Origin: Deltaproteobacteria bacterium
Lineage (GTDB): Bacteria > Myxococcota > UBA727 > VGSZ01
DNA length: 64,000 nt
Assembly: GCA_016177705.1 (NCBI GenBank)
Contig: JACOUT010000010.1
Coordinates: 186,001-250,000 of the forward strand
Reading direction: 5' to 3'
Positions 9,226 to 19,793 of this stretch are shown here, one piece after another. Numbering within the stretch: the first letter of the stretch is position 1; every line of letters begins with the position of its first letter. The notes under the pieces were generated by a model that had not been told where the DNA came from, did not search any database, and saw only the letters and a list, made by a program, of their open reading frames with translations. A program made the position numbers and the translations under genes.

Positions 9226-9891
9226 TCACCGACCTGACGTGTCGACCAGGCGCGGCAGTCGCACGGTGATCTGCTCGCCACCGCGGTCGGCGCGCGCGAC
9301 CTCGACGACACCGCCCCACGTCCGGCACGCTTCGCGCGCGAGCATCAGGCCGAGGCCCGAGTCCCTGCCGCGCGCACGCAGGCCAAAGGGCGCGGCGCCG
9401 TCGCCGGCGGCCGGCCCGCTCGCCTGCTCGAGGAAGCCGAGGTTGGCGATGACGGCGGCGAGCGGGTTGTTGATCTCGTGGGCCAGGCCCGCCGTCACCT
9501 GGCGCAGCAACGCGCCGCGCTCGACCTCGGCGCGCGCGACCGCCTCCTGCGCGCGGGCCTCGACCGCACGAACCTGCTCGACGTGCAGCTGGTCAGCCAG
9601 CCGCGCCATGCGGCCAAACAGCGCCAACGAATAGACCGCGAGGCCGCCGGCCGCGACGCTGCCGATCAACCAGGCAGCAACGTCGCCGCCGGTTCCCGGC
9701 AGCGAATCGAACAGCGTCGCACCGACGACGAGCGTCGCGATCGCGGATGCTGCGACGGCGCCGACCTCCCCGCGCAGCAGCACGGCGAACACGAACGGGG
9801 TCGCCAGGAAGAACGCAAAGGAGACGCCGGTCAGGTCCCGGCGGAACACCAGCAAGGCCGCGAACAGCAGCGGCGACGCGGCCCCCACCAC
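9226..9891 (-). pseudogene. Sensor histidine kinase remnant lacking the core of its ATPase domain
   Basis: The frame encodes about four membrane helices ('LLFAALLVF' to 'AVYSLALFG'), a coiled-coil linker and the H-box 'GLAHEINNPLAAV'. After only about 20 residues it resumes at the F/G2 boxes ('PFGLRARGRDSGLGLML') and ends in 'ITVRLPR'. In intact kinases the second dimerisation helix plus the N and G1 boxes separate these points by well over 100 residues, so an in-frame internal deletion is inferred. The open frame extends upstream to 10080, but that part lies in the island-end repeat and is not convincing protein. GTG 9891 is a plausible start; the true 5' end may have been lost to the island boundary. 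A short transcribed His-containing protein cannot be excluded. Confidence 0.6.
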
Positions 9892-9995
9892 GACAGGGCG
9901 CTGGGGGCCGTGCTTGCGGCACCGGGGAGAACGGCCTGCAGAAGCCGGGAGTAGCTGGGCCAAAGCGGGGGGACGCCTGCTGACGGGGAAGTGAC

Positions 9996-10134
9996 GCGGG
10001 GTTGAAGGGGGCGCAGCCCCCCTGGACCAAACTGCGGGAACCCGGCCCGCGCAAGGCGCGGGCCGGAGTTCCCCAACCAAAGCAGAAGGGCCCCGGAGGG
10101 CCCTTCTGCTTTGGTTGGGGAACTAGGATTCGAA
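9996..10134. repeat. 139-bp direct repeat, tRNA-distal island end
   Basis: By eye, identical to 21539-21677 at a constant offset of 11543 bp. Its last 23 bp copy the 3' end of tRNA-Gln, from the TPsiC-loop 'ttcgaa' complement to CCA. Identity stops abruptly after 10134. Weaker similarity, still alignable, continues leftward to about 9952 (21487 in the other copy). It has the layout of the distal attachment site of an element integrated at the tRNA 3' end, and it contains the same self-complementary hairpin (10068-10123) as the tRNA-proximal copy. Confidence 0.9.
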
Positions 10135-10302
10135 ACGCCTGAGTGACGATGTCAAAAGCGGCGATCGCGCACGGGAAATCAGGCGTTGTCGACGAGAGTT
10201 CTCCGGAGTTCGGTGCCGCGGGGGTTCTCGGGCGTGTACTCGGGGACTCCCGCGGGCACCCCAGCCGTGGAGACCCCGGGGAGACGGGGTGGCCGAGCCG
10301 CC

Positions 10303-12456
10303 TCACGTTGCCCGCGTGCCGTTGCTTGCCGCGGCGATCCGCGGGTCGTTGAAGACAACTCGATCGGGCCGCCCGATGACGAAGTAGAACAGGGTCTCAG
10401 GCACGACGATGCGCTCGTACTCGACCGAGAGCGCGCGGACGATCTCCGAGTCACGGCGCTCTGACGCGATCTCCCGGAGCAGCGTCCAGGAGTCCGCGTA
10501 GAAATGCCCGCGGCGAAGGCGGGAGCTGCCTTTCTGGAGCATGAAGGAGTTGAGCACTTCACCCTTGTCCGATTGGAACCAGGCCCCGAGGCGCCGCGTC
10601 GACATGCAGATGTCGACGACGGCGTTGGAGCTGAGGGTCCATTGTGCGACGTCGTCGAACGAGCGCAGCCCGCTTCGCCCCTGAAGGGCCTCGATCATGT
10701 AGATCACCAGACGCGTCATCGTCAGGCCGCGTCGGAAGACGTTGATCGGCACAAGCGTCGCGAGGACCGCCGTTGCTCCATTACGAAGCAGCAGATCTGC
10801 GACACTCACGGCGCCGAGCCCTCGTGGTGCCGTATGGCATGAGCTGAGGACGACCACAGGCGGCAGCCTGATCGACAGCGGGAACTCGCTGACGGTGTCG
10901 TCGCCGATGGCCAACCCAGTAACGTTGCGATGAGGATCGTAGGCGCCGTGAGCGCTGACGATGAGCACATTGGGTTTGTGCTGCTTGATCGCGAGCCCGA
11001 TCTCATCGACGGAATCGCACTCCACGAGCGCTGCGGTGTTGCCGGTCGCGGCCAGAACTTCGCTGACTGTTGACCACGTTCCCGACCCCACCCGGTGGAC
11101 CAAGCTGCCCCTGGGACGTACGCACTCGACGATGAGGACCCGCAGCCCGTCTCCCAGGTAGTCGATGGGATCCCTCTGCAGCGAGAACTGGAGCTGCCGG
11201 GTAAGCGGCGAGAGGTTCCTATATGTGACGGGCGTGGCAGTGGCGAGCGGAGCGCTGTCGCCTTCGAGAATCGCCAACCCTAGCGGAAAGTCGGAGTAGA
11301 TGGTCATCCGATCCGACCGCCGGATTGTTCGAACGATGTGCTCTGGCAACGCGGTCCCGATTTGGCTGCCAATGGACCGGAGCTGCTTCCAGATGAAGTG
11401 CGGTCGAACGCGGCGGGCATTGAAGTGTCCTTCGAGCACCTCGAGCTTCTGGAAGGTTTCCGCAGGGACAGGCGGCAGCCGAAAGCCGATTCCATCTGTG
11501 GCAAAGGCTTCGCGCGCTATGATCAAGTCAATGACAGCGTCCTCCACCTCGTTCGGTCCCGCGATCCGGTCGAGCGTCGAGAATGATGCTGCGCGTGTGT
11601 CGGCTAAAAGGAATCCGCGGGCCGATCGCGCCCGCATCAACTGCCGACGCGCAAGGCCTCTGGCAGCGAGTGTCACCGCGAAGCTGACTCGTTCGGCCTC
11701 CTCCTCTAGCGCCTTCTCGAACTCCTCCTCGCTGTCCGGCCCGGAGTTCGCTCGGTCGTAGTACCGCCCAGCCGCAGCTCGAAACGCTCGTGCTCTCGTG
11801 TAGTCGCGGGTGATCGCGGCGAGATCCTCGTCGTAACCTTCGACAGGAGGCGCAAGAACCTGTGCCCGAACGAGATCTGCGGGCATCCGGATGGCTGCGC
11901 CGTCAAGGCGCCCGCTCCATCGCGGCGGTGCTCGCCGAGTGCCGGCCCGTTCAGCGAGAGCCGAGATCTTCTCCCAGTCCCCTTTCAGTCGAGCCGGGTT
12001 GAGGTCGCCAAAGCGAACGGGCGGGAACTCGGCGGCAAGCGCGTCACTGGCTTGGCGAGCGAGATCGCCGAGGTGATTCGGATGCAGTACGAACGGCACT
12101 CGTCGAACCCGGCGCTTGGCGAGCTCGAGATCGAGATGCGACGGAAACAAGAGGATCTCGTGCGGATTGAACAGGCCGCGCGCGTCCTCGAAGTATGAGG
12201 GTGGAAGCACCAGCACATCGTGAAGTGTTCTTGGAAGGTGTAGGCAGTACCAGAGCGCAGGCAGTGTGCCTCTCAGGTCCCCGTCGAATCCGTGGAACCC
12301 GAGGGGGTCAGGCCAGGTGTCGGGCCCAGACTCAACAGTCGCGGAATACTGCGTAGTGCGGTCCGTCATTTCGAACAGCACGACGTAGGTAAGGTCCTGC
12401 TCCCGCCGATTGCGGCTCGCCAAAGGCGTGTGCCTGGACTCTGCGTCGCCAGTCAT
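10303..12456 (-). CDS. CHAT-domain (caspase-like) peptidase, last gene of the island operon
   Basis: 717 residues. The C-terminal third is a CHAT domain: a strand 'NVLIVSAHG' carrying the catalytic His (His503 by my count), then 'PPVVVLSSCHTAPRG' carrying the catalytic Cys (Cys540), followed by 'SVADLLLRNGATAVLATL', the usual helix-strand after the Cys. The first about 430 residues match nothing I recognise and contain a Glu-rich helical stretch (about 235-260); they probably sense or bind a partner. Signal peptide and membrane helices are absent, so it is cytoplasmic. It starts 30 nt after hsdR and is likely co-transcribed. CHAT peptidases act as effectors in several defence systems (for example with gRAMP/Craspase), so a protease arm attached to this RM locus is a reasonable inference, but substrate and trigger are unknown. 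Confidence 0.85.
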   Translation of the reverse strand: MTGDAESRHTPLASRNRREQDLTYVVLFEMTDRTTQYSATVESGPDTWPDPLGFHGFDGDLRGTLPALWYCLHLPRTLHDVLVLPPSYFEDARGLFNPHEILLFPSHLDLELAKRRVRRVPFVLHPNHLGDLARQASDALAAEFPPVRFGDLNPARLKGDWEKISALAERAGTRRAPPRWSGRLDGAAIRMPADLVRAQVLAPPVEGYDEDLAAITRDYTRARAFRAAAGRYYDRANSGPDSEEEFEKALEEEAERVSFAVTLAARGLARRQLMRARSARGFLLADTRAASFSTLDRIAGPNEVEDAVIDLIIAREAFATDGIGFRLPPVPAETFQKLEVLEGHFNARRVRPHFIWKQLRSIGSQIGTALPEHIVRTIRRSDRMTIYSDFPLGLAILEGDSAPLATATPVTYRNLSPLTRQLQFSLQRDPIDYLGDGLRVLIVECVRPRGSLVHRVGSGTWSTVSEVLAATGNTAALVECDSVDEIGLAIKQHKPNVLIVSAHGAYDPHRNVTGLAIGDDTVSEFPLSIRLPPVVVLSSCHTAPRGLGAVSVADLLLRNGATAVLATLVPINVFRRGLTMTRLVIYMIEALQGRSGLRSFDDVAQWTLSSNAVVDICMSTRRLGAWFQSDKGEVLNSFMLQKGSSRLRRGHFYADSWTLLREIASERRDSEIVRALSVEYERIVVPETLFYFVIGRPDRVVFNDPRIAAASNGTRAT

Positions 12457-12486
12457 CTTAGCGCCCCGTCGTCCGGTCTGGCTTCG

Positions 12487-15588
<3,102 letters not shown>

Positions 15589-15661
15589 CCTGCCCCCCCT
15601 TGAGCGCGCCGCGCCGCGCCCGCCGACACGTTCAGAGTCTGTGTATGTCCGGTGGATATGT

Positions 15662-15682
15662 TCAATTTCCTGCGAGAATTGA
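15662..15682. promoter_or_regulatory. AT-rich palindrome upstream of hsdR, candidate operator
   Basis: Perfect 6-bp arms TCAATT / AATTGA around a 9-bp spacer, in the 126-bp gap between the HTH-like gene and hsdR. Read on the minus strand the downstream arm overlaps 'TTGAAC', a possible -35 element. The low GC of the palindrome stands out from its surroundings. A binding site for the product of 15715-16308 or another island regulator is inferred only. Confidence 0.35.
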
Positions 15683-15714
15683 GCACGTCGCGTCCGGTGC
15701 CCACGCTGGAGGCC

Positions 15715-16308
15715 TCACGGCTTCCGGGCACCGACCCTGTCCCGGACGCGCCGGGCTACCGCTCGCTGTTCCGGAGTGAGCGCTTGCGGCGGGTCATCCA
15801 GGAGTTGTCGGAAGCGTTGCGCGGCGCGCGGGTGGTAGTTGACGATGCGCTTCCCCTTCCCGGCGCGAACGACGACCGCGCAAGAGGGGTCCTCATCGAG
15901 CTTGAAGGCGCGGGCCAACACCGAGACATCGGGCGGCGTGAGCCCAAGCGCCGCTGCTAGCTCGCCTTGCGACCAGGTGAACCCGACCTTGTTCGGGTCC
16001 GCAATAACAACCGGGAGCGTGGGTGCTTCCCCGGGCGCAGCGAGTCGCATCACTGCGGGGAGCTTCTTCTCGAGTTCAGGCGCGATGCGCATGTGCTGGA
16101 CCACGACGCGCAGAGTCTCCTGGATCGCCTCGAGGGCGGTCGCTTGGGACCTCACCGTGGCGGCAAGGTCGGTGAGCGACTTGTTGTACGCGTCGATGAG
16201 AGCGCTTTGCATCTCGATGACGAGGTCTTCGACCTCCTTGGGGAGGCCAAGCTCTCGAATGGAGCGAACGGGCAGCTGGACGACGTTATCTGGCGGCTTT
16301 TCTTCCAC
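15715..16308 (-). CDS. Unrecognised protein with coiled coil and possible winged-helix end
   Basis: I choose GTG 16308 because 'GCGAGG' sits a few bases upstream and the region before it overlaps the previous gene in a low-complexity Arg/Ser frame. The product has 197 residues. After 'DNVVQLPVRS' comes an amphipathic helical stretch (about 20-90, 'YNKSLTDLAATVRSQATAL'), suggesting oligomerisation. The C-terminal half has 'FTWSQGELAAALGLTPPDVSVLARAF', an HTH-like pattern, then 'KGKRIVNYHPRAAQRFRQLL'. It overlaps the preceding small gene by 23 nt, so they are translationally coupled. A DNA-binding regulator or antitoxin-like partner of the GNAT/small-gene pair is plausible; I cannot assign a family. 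Confidence 0.6.
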   Translation of the reverse strand: MEEKPPDNVVQLPVRSIRELGLPKEVEDLVIEMQSALIDAYNKSLTDLAATVRSQATALEAIQETLRVVVQHMRIAPELEKKLPAVMRLAAPGEAPTLPVVIADPNKVGFTWSQGELAAALGLTPPDVSVLARAFKLDEDPSCAVVVRAGKGKRIVNYHPRAAQRFRQLLDDPPQALTPEQRAVARRVRDRVGARKP

Positions 16309-16567
16309 GGGAGCCTCGCGAGGTGTCCGCGGGCTTCTTCGCCGTGACCGCGACGAGGCGGTCGAGCAACGAAGCCACACGGGCCACGTGAGGCCCCGCG
16401 TCGGTGCCGGGCAAGCGGCCCACGAGGTGCTGTGCTGCGCGCACGGCCACCTCGCTGGGCAGCGGCTTGCTCGATGCCAGCACGCCGCCCTCGACGTCGC
16501 CGACGGAGTCGAGCCATGCCCGAAGCTCAGCTTGAGCCTTCGGCTTGGTCTTCTTCTTCGACGTCAT
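16286..16567 (-). CDS. Small basic protein of unknown function
   Basis: 93 residues from ATG 16567 ('MTSKKKTKPKAQAELRAW'). It overlaps the end of the GNAT-like gene by 41 nt and the start of the next gene by 23 nt, so three genes are nested end to end. The product is Lys/Arg-rich at both ends with a central helical segment ('AVRAAQHLVGRL', 'VARVASLLDRLVAV'). No known domain is seen. The tight overlap suggests stoichiometric production with its neighbours. Confidence 0.6.
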   Translation of the reverse strand: MTSKKKTKPKAQAELRAWLDSVGDVEGGVLASSKPLPSEVAVRAAQHLVGRLPGTDAGPHVARVASLLDRLVAVTAKKPADTSRGSRGRKAAR

Positions 16568-17117
16568 CGAGCCTCCTCGCCAACGCACCGAGCGCGTCGT
16601 GTCCCCACATGAACGGTAGCAAACCAGACGCAGCCTTCCACCCCGTTGGTGCACGGGGTTCGCCGCCAACCTTCTTGTACAGCCGCATCGCGTCTGCGCG
16701 CGGCAGCGCGCCGAGCACGAGCCGCGACGCACCTGCCTCGATCGCGCGCTTCGCGACGATCACCATCGTGAGCGCCCCAACGCTCTTTCGGCGAAGGTCG
16801 CCCCGGGTTTCGAGAGAATCTAGCCGAAAGGTGAGTCCTTCCGAGAGCTTGAGCAGGCGCGGCCCCGCGGCGAACGCCGCAACGGCGTTGAAATCCAGCG
16901 AGACGATCCAGCGCTCGCAAGTGACAGAGCCGACGGCGTACCAAGACCAAGAGACGTCCATCGGGCTCGGTCGCAGCGCGGGCCAAGATCGATCGATCTC
17001 GTGCAGTTCCCCAGGGCTCGCCGGTCGCACCCGAAACGTCCCGAGGCGATCGACCGGCCACCTCACGCCGGACAACGAGGACGACGGCACCTTCGGCCAC
17101 AGCTTCCCCTTCGGCAC
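16527..17117 (-). CDS. GNAT-fold acetyltransferase-like protein
   Basis: 196 residues from GTG 17117 ('GAGAAG' about 9 nt upstream). The centre has a GNAT-like pattern: strand 'LTFRLDSLETRGDLRRKSVG', helix 'ALTMVIVAKRAIEAG', strand 'SRLVLGAL', then 'ADAMRLYKKVGGE', like the terminal helix-strand of GNATs (YxKxGF). The acetyl-CoA pyrophosphate loop is 'RRKSVG', a weak match to Q/RxxGxG/A, so activity is uncertain. GNATs in defence or toxin loci often acetylate aminoacyl-tRNA or proteins; here the substrate is unknown. It is the first of three overlapping genes and lies 150 nt after the STAS-like gene. Confidence 0.65.
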   Translation of the reverse strand: MPKGKLWPKVPSSSLSGVRWPVDRLGTFRVRPASPGELHEIDRSWPALRPSPMDVSWSWYAVGSVTCERWIVSLDFNAVAAFAAGPRLLKLSEGLTFRLDSLETRGDLRRKSVGALTMVIVAKRAIEAGASRLVLGALPRADAMRLYKKVGGEPRAPTGWKAASGLLPFMWGHDALGALARRLDDVEEEDQAEGSS

Positions 17118-17267
17118 GAGCGGAGCTTCTCAAAGGCCGCATGGTATGTCGATCGCCCGCGCGCGCGACTCGCGGCGTGAAGTACGTTCCCTGGGGACCT
17201 TCCGGTCCTGGCTCAACCGCGGGGGGGAGCGTCGGCAGCGCGTTGCGGGGGCGGGTGCGGTCGAAGC

Positions 17268-17567
17268 TCACGCGGCGCTGGAGCGGCGCAGTCGCGCCTG
17301 GATCGCGTTCAGCACCACCAAGCGCAACTCGGGCGAGAGGTTGGCAAGGTGCACATGCTCGCGAAACCACGCCTCACCGCGCTCGACGACGAGCACCGCG
17401 AGCAGCTCGTCGGCGAAGGAGTCCGACAGCGTGCGCACGCCGGCGAAGTCGAAGGTCAGCCGCGCCGGGTTGACGCCCGCCTCGCGCACGAACTCCTCGC
17501 GCAATAGGCGTGCGCGCTCTCGACTGGAGAGGTCTTTCCCCATCTCGACAAGGCGTGCGTAGGTCAT
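17268..17567 (-). CDS. DUF4325 STAS-like protein, partner of the upstream ATPase
   Basis: 99 residues from ATG 17567, which overlaps the ATPase stop as ATGA. The core 'LTFDFAGVRTLSDSFADELL' has the strand-loop-helix of DUF4325/STAS-like proteins, with the conserved 'SFADEL' motif at the loop. These small proteins are relatives of anti-anti-sigma factors and are typically encoded beside a GHKL ATPase, as here. A switching role in which the ATPase phosphorylates or sequesters it is known for SpoIIAA/SpoIIAB and inferred for this pair; the Ser in 'LSDSF' would be the candidate phosphosite. Its place inside an hsd operon is unusual. Confidence 0.8.
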   Translation of the reverse strand: MTYARLVEMGKDLSSRERARLLREEFVREAGVNPARLTFDFAGVRTLSDSFADELLAVLVVERGEAWFREHVHLANLSPELRLVVLNAIQARLRRSSAA

Positions 17568-18454
17568 ATCCCGAGCCTCGTGGCGAGCGCTTCCAGCTCC
17601 TCGTTCCATTGTCCCGTTTCCCCCCCGCCCCCTGCAACTGGCAGCGTCATCTCGACGACGAGGCCGTCCCAGGCCGGACCCTGCGTGGTCGTCGTCGCTT
17701 CCCGGTCGATCCACACCCTGGCATCACCCGACCACAGGAACAGGCTGCCCCCGACCGCCCTGACCAGCTCTTGAAGCCGCCAAAGCCCCTCACCGAGGTG
17801 GTGGTTGGCGTAGGGCTGGCCCACCGTGGTCACGGACGGCGGGAAGGGGCTGCCGATGGAGTCCTCGGGGAGGAACTGGGCCATCGCGTCGATCGAGTCC
17901 GCCGAGGTGTTGCCGCGCGTCAGGCACCAGGCGATGGCCTCGGCGTGCGTCGTGATAGTGGACTTGGCGCGTCGTGCGTTCGCGAGCATGCCGCAGCCCG
18001 CGTCGACGACCGCGAGTTCGAGCTGACCTTCGAAAACCTGTGCGGCTGAGAAGCCGACACCGCGAGCGTGCGACGCGACGTTATCGTGCAGCTCCCCGAC
18101 GACCCGGGCGATGTGCTGCGCCAGCGGCTTGTGCGCGGCCAGGCGATCGTAGATGAAGTCATCGATGATGCCGCTGCACGCCTCGACGGTGGCGGCGCTC
18201 TCGAGCCTCGCGAGCGGGCTGTACGACCTGCCGTGGAAAAAGGAGCGGCCCGGCTCTCGGCCGAGGAGGGCGTCGTCAAGACCGATCGTAGCCGAGTAGG
18301 TCTTTGCCGCCCCGAGGACCGCCACTGAGACAGGGCCGCGGGTCCGGAGCGCGGCCGCTCCGGCCGAGAACAGCGGCGCGATGAAGCCGACGTACGCCGT
18401 CTGCCCACGCAACAGCGCTTCGAGATGAGGCAGGGCGCGCGCAGTCGAGCTCAT
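17564..18454 (-). CDS. GHKL-type ATPase (anti-sigma/histidine-kinase-like), between hsdS and the STAS gene
   Basis: 296 residues from ATG 18454, 10 nt after the hsdS stop; a longer frame to 18682 overlaps hsdS and is rejected. Bergerat-fold motifs: N-box 'VVGELHDNVASHA', G1 'VVDAGCGM', G2-like 'HHLGEGLWRLQELV' and the terminal strands 'GSLFLWSGDA'. There is no H-box dimerisation domain, so it is not an autophosphorylating histidine kinase. The N-terminal about 110 residues ('VSVAVLGAAKTY') may be a sensor or partner-binding domain. It overlaps the DUF4325 gene by 4 nt, a hallmark of a kinase/STAS switch. A possible role is ATP-dependent gating of the RM or CHAT proteins; this is inference. 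Confidence 0.8.
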   Translation of the reverse strand: MSSTARALPHLEALLRGQTAYVGFIAPLFSAGAAALRTRGPVSVAVLGAAKTYSATIGLDDALLGREPGRSFFHGRSYSPLARLESAATVEACSGIIDDFIYDRLAAHKPLAQHIARVVGELHDNVASHARGVGFSAAQVFEGQLELAVVDAGCGMLANARRAKSTITTHAEAIAWCLTRGNTSADSIDAMAQFLPEDSIGSPFPPSVTTVGQPYANHHLGEGLWRLQELVRAVGGSLFLWSGDARVWIDREATTTTQGPAWDGLVVEMTLPVAGGGGETGQWNEELEALATRLGI

Positions 18455-18464
18455 GGAGATGCAC

Positions 18465-19793
18465 TCACTCAGCCGCCTCGATGGCGCGCTCTGCGTCAGC
18501 GACGCGCAGCTCGCCGGAAAGGAGGCGTGGGAGGAGCGCGTCCCGAAGCAGGGCCAGCGAGCGAGTCTCCTGTGCGGCGGAGACAATCCTTTGGTAAAAA
18601 GGCTCCGCGGCGTGTTCGAAGGCGGAGGCCACGCGGGCATCAGGAAGCACGACCTGGAATCGGTCGATGTCGGCCTTGCCAAGGTGAATCACCGTCGTGG
18701 CCGTCTCAGTCTCCTCAACAGCGAGAAGCGGCCCCTCGATTGCGTGACGAACAAACGCTGACGAGTGCCCGGCCCTGGGTGCGAAGAGGCAACATCTCTG
18801 GTTAAGCCACGCTTCGGATCCGCTCCAGAGATAGGCGCGGAACTCGCCATCCATGCCGACAACGACGTCGCCTGGCCGCACAAGTCGCCCTTTCGGGTGT
18901 TCCTCTACAGTGAAGACGTCTGGCCTCTGGCCGCCAAGGTCCCGAATTCGGACAAGCGGCCGCCCACGCCGTTCGCTGTTGAAGAGGGACGACGAGAACG
19001 GTGCACCATAATGGACGTCGGCTACCTCGTAGATGCTTCCCCGCCTCCAACCCTCTGGCAGGTCCCCCGCCGCCGTCTTGACGAGCCGTCTCGGGAACAG
19101 CGCCGCCGTCGCCGCGTCCATCCCCGCGGGCGCGCGCCCCTCGGCCTTCGCGCGCACGGGATCGAAGTCGACGAACCAGCTCTTGAATAGCGCGCGGGCC
19201 ATCGCCTCGAGCGTTTCGCTCACACTGCGGTTCAGCTCGATCTTGTCATCGAGCGCGCCAAGGATGCGCGCGATGGAGCGTTGCTCAACGATCGGGGGAA
19301 CCGCGACCGGCAGCGCTCGAATGGTCGGCATGTTGAGCCGCTCGGCAACCGTCCCGTCTCGCAGTCCTTGAACGTGCCGCTGAAGCAGCGGCGAGTTCAG
19401 CCAGCACCGGAGGAACTGCGGATCGACCTGCCCCGGGTCGCACCGCAACAAGACCATGCGCTGCCCGAGGCAGACGCGGACACGCGGTGGCACCAACGCT
19501 GCGATGCCGAAGTATGTCCCCTCGCGGCTGAAGAGGATGTCGCCGTCGCGCGGCTCAGCGCGCGTCACGCGCTCCCGATACGTCGCCTCGGAGACATGAG
19601 CAGCGCGTTGCACGCGGAATACGCCGCTGCGCATATCCTGCGACCTCACGACGAGCGGACCGTCGGCGGTCAGGACCGGCGTGGTGTGTGGGCAGTCGAA
19701 TGCTTCTGCGAGCTGATCGAGGCGCTTCCACGGCCAATGCTCAGGCGTCCGGGCATCCCGAGGAATGATGAGAGGGGTGCGGCCGTCAGCCAT
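18465..19793 (-). CDS. hsdS: Type I restriction-modification specificity subunit
   Basis: 442 residues from ATG 19793, which overlaps the hsdM stop in ATGGCTGA. Two target-recognition domains are visible: the first from 'HWPWKRLDQLAEAF' to about residue 190 and the second from 'LPEGWRRGSIYEVADV'. Each is followed by a conserved helical spacer ('LNRSVSETLEAMARALFKSW' and the terminal 'LALLRDALLPRLLSGEL'). HsdS sets the bipartite recognition site of the M2S1 methylase and R2M2S1 nuclease. Both halves look intact and no recombination repeats or second hsdS copy lie nearby, so a phase-variable specificity switch is not indicated. Confidence 0.93.
   Translation of the reverse strand: MADGRTPLIIPRDARTPEHWPWKRLDQLAEAFDCPHTTPVLTADGPLVVRSQDMRSGVFRVQRAAHVSEATYRERVTRAEPRDGDILFSREGTYFGIAALVPPRVRVCLGQRMVLLRCDPGQVDPQFLRCWLNSPLLQRHVQGLRDGTVAERLNMPTIRALPVAVPPIVEQRSIARILGALDDKIELNRSVSETLEAMARALFKSWFVDFDPVRAKAEGRAPAGMDAATAALFPRRLVKTAAGDLPEGWRRGSIYEVADVHYGAPFSSSLFNSERRGRPLVRIRDLGGQRPDVFTVEEHPKGRLVRPGDVVVGMDGEFRAYLWSGSEAWLNQRCCLFAPRAGHSSAFVRHAIEGPLLAVEETETATTVIHLGKADIDRFQVVLPDARVASAFEHAAEPFYQRIVSAAQETRSLALLRDALLPRLLSGELRVADAERAIEAAE

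Noticed and set aside
9892..10080. N-terminal extension of the kinase remnant through the repeat
   Set aside because: The codons lie in the direct repeat and hairpins and do not look like protein.
17564..18454. Sensor histidine kinase
   Set aside because: No H-box dimerisation helix; only the ATPase fold is present, with a STAS partner, so a switch ATPase is the better call.
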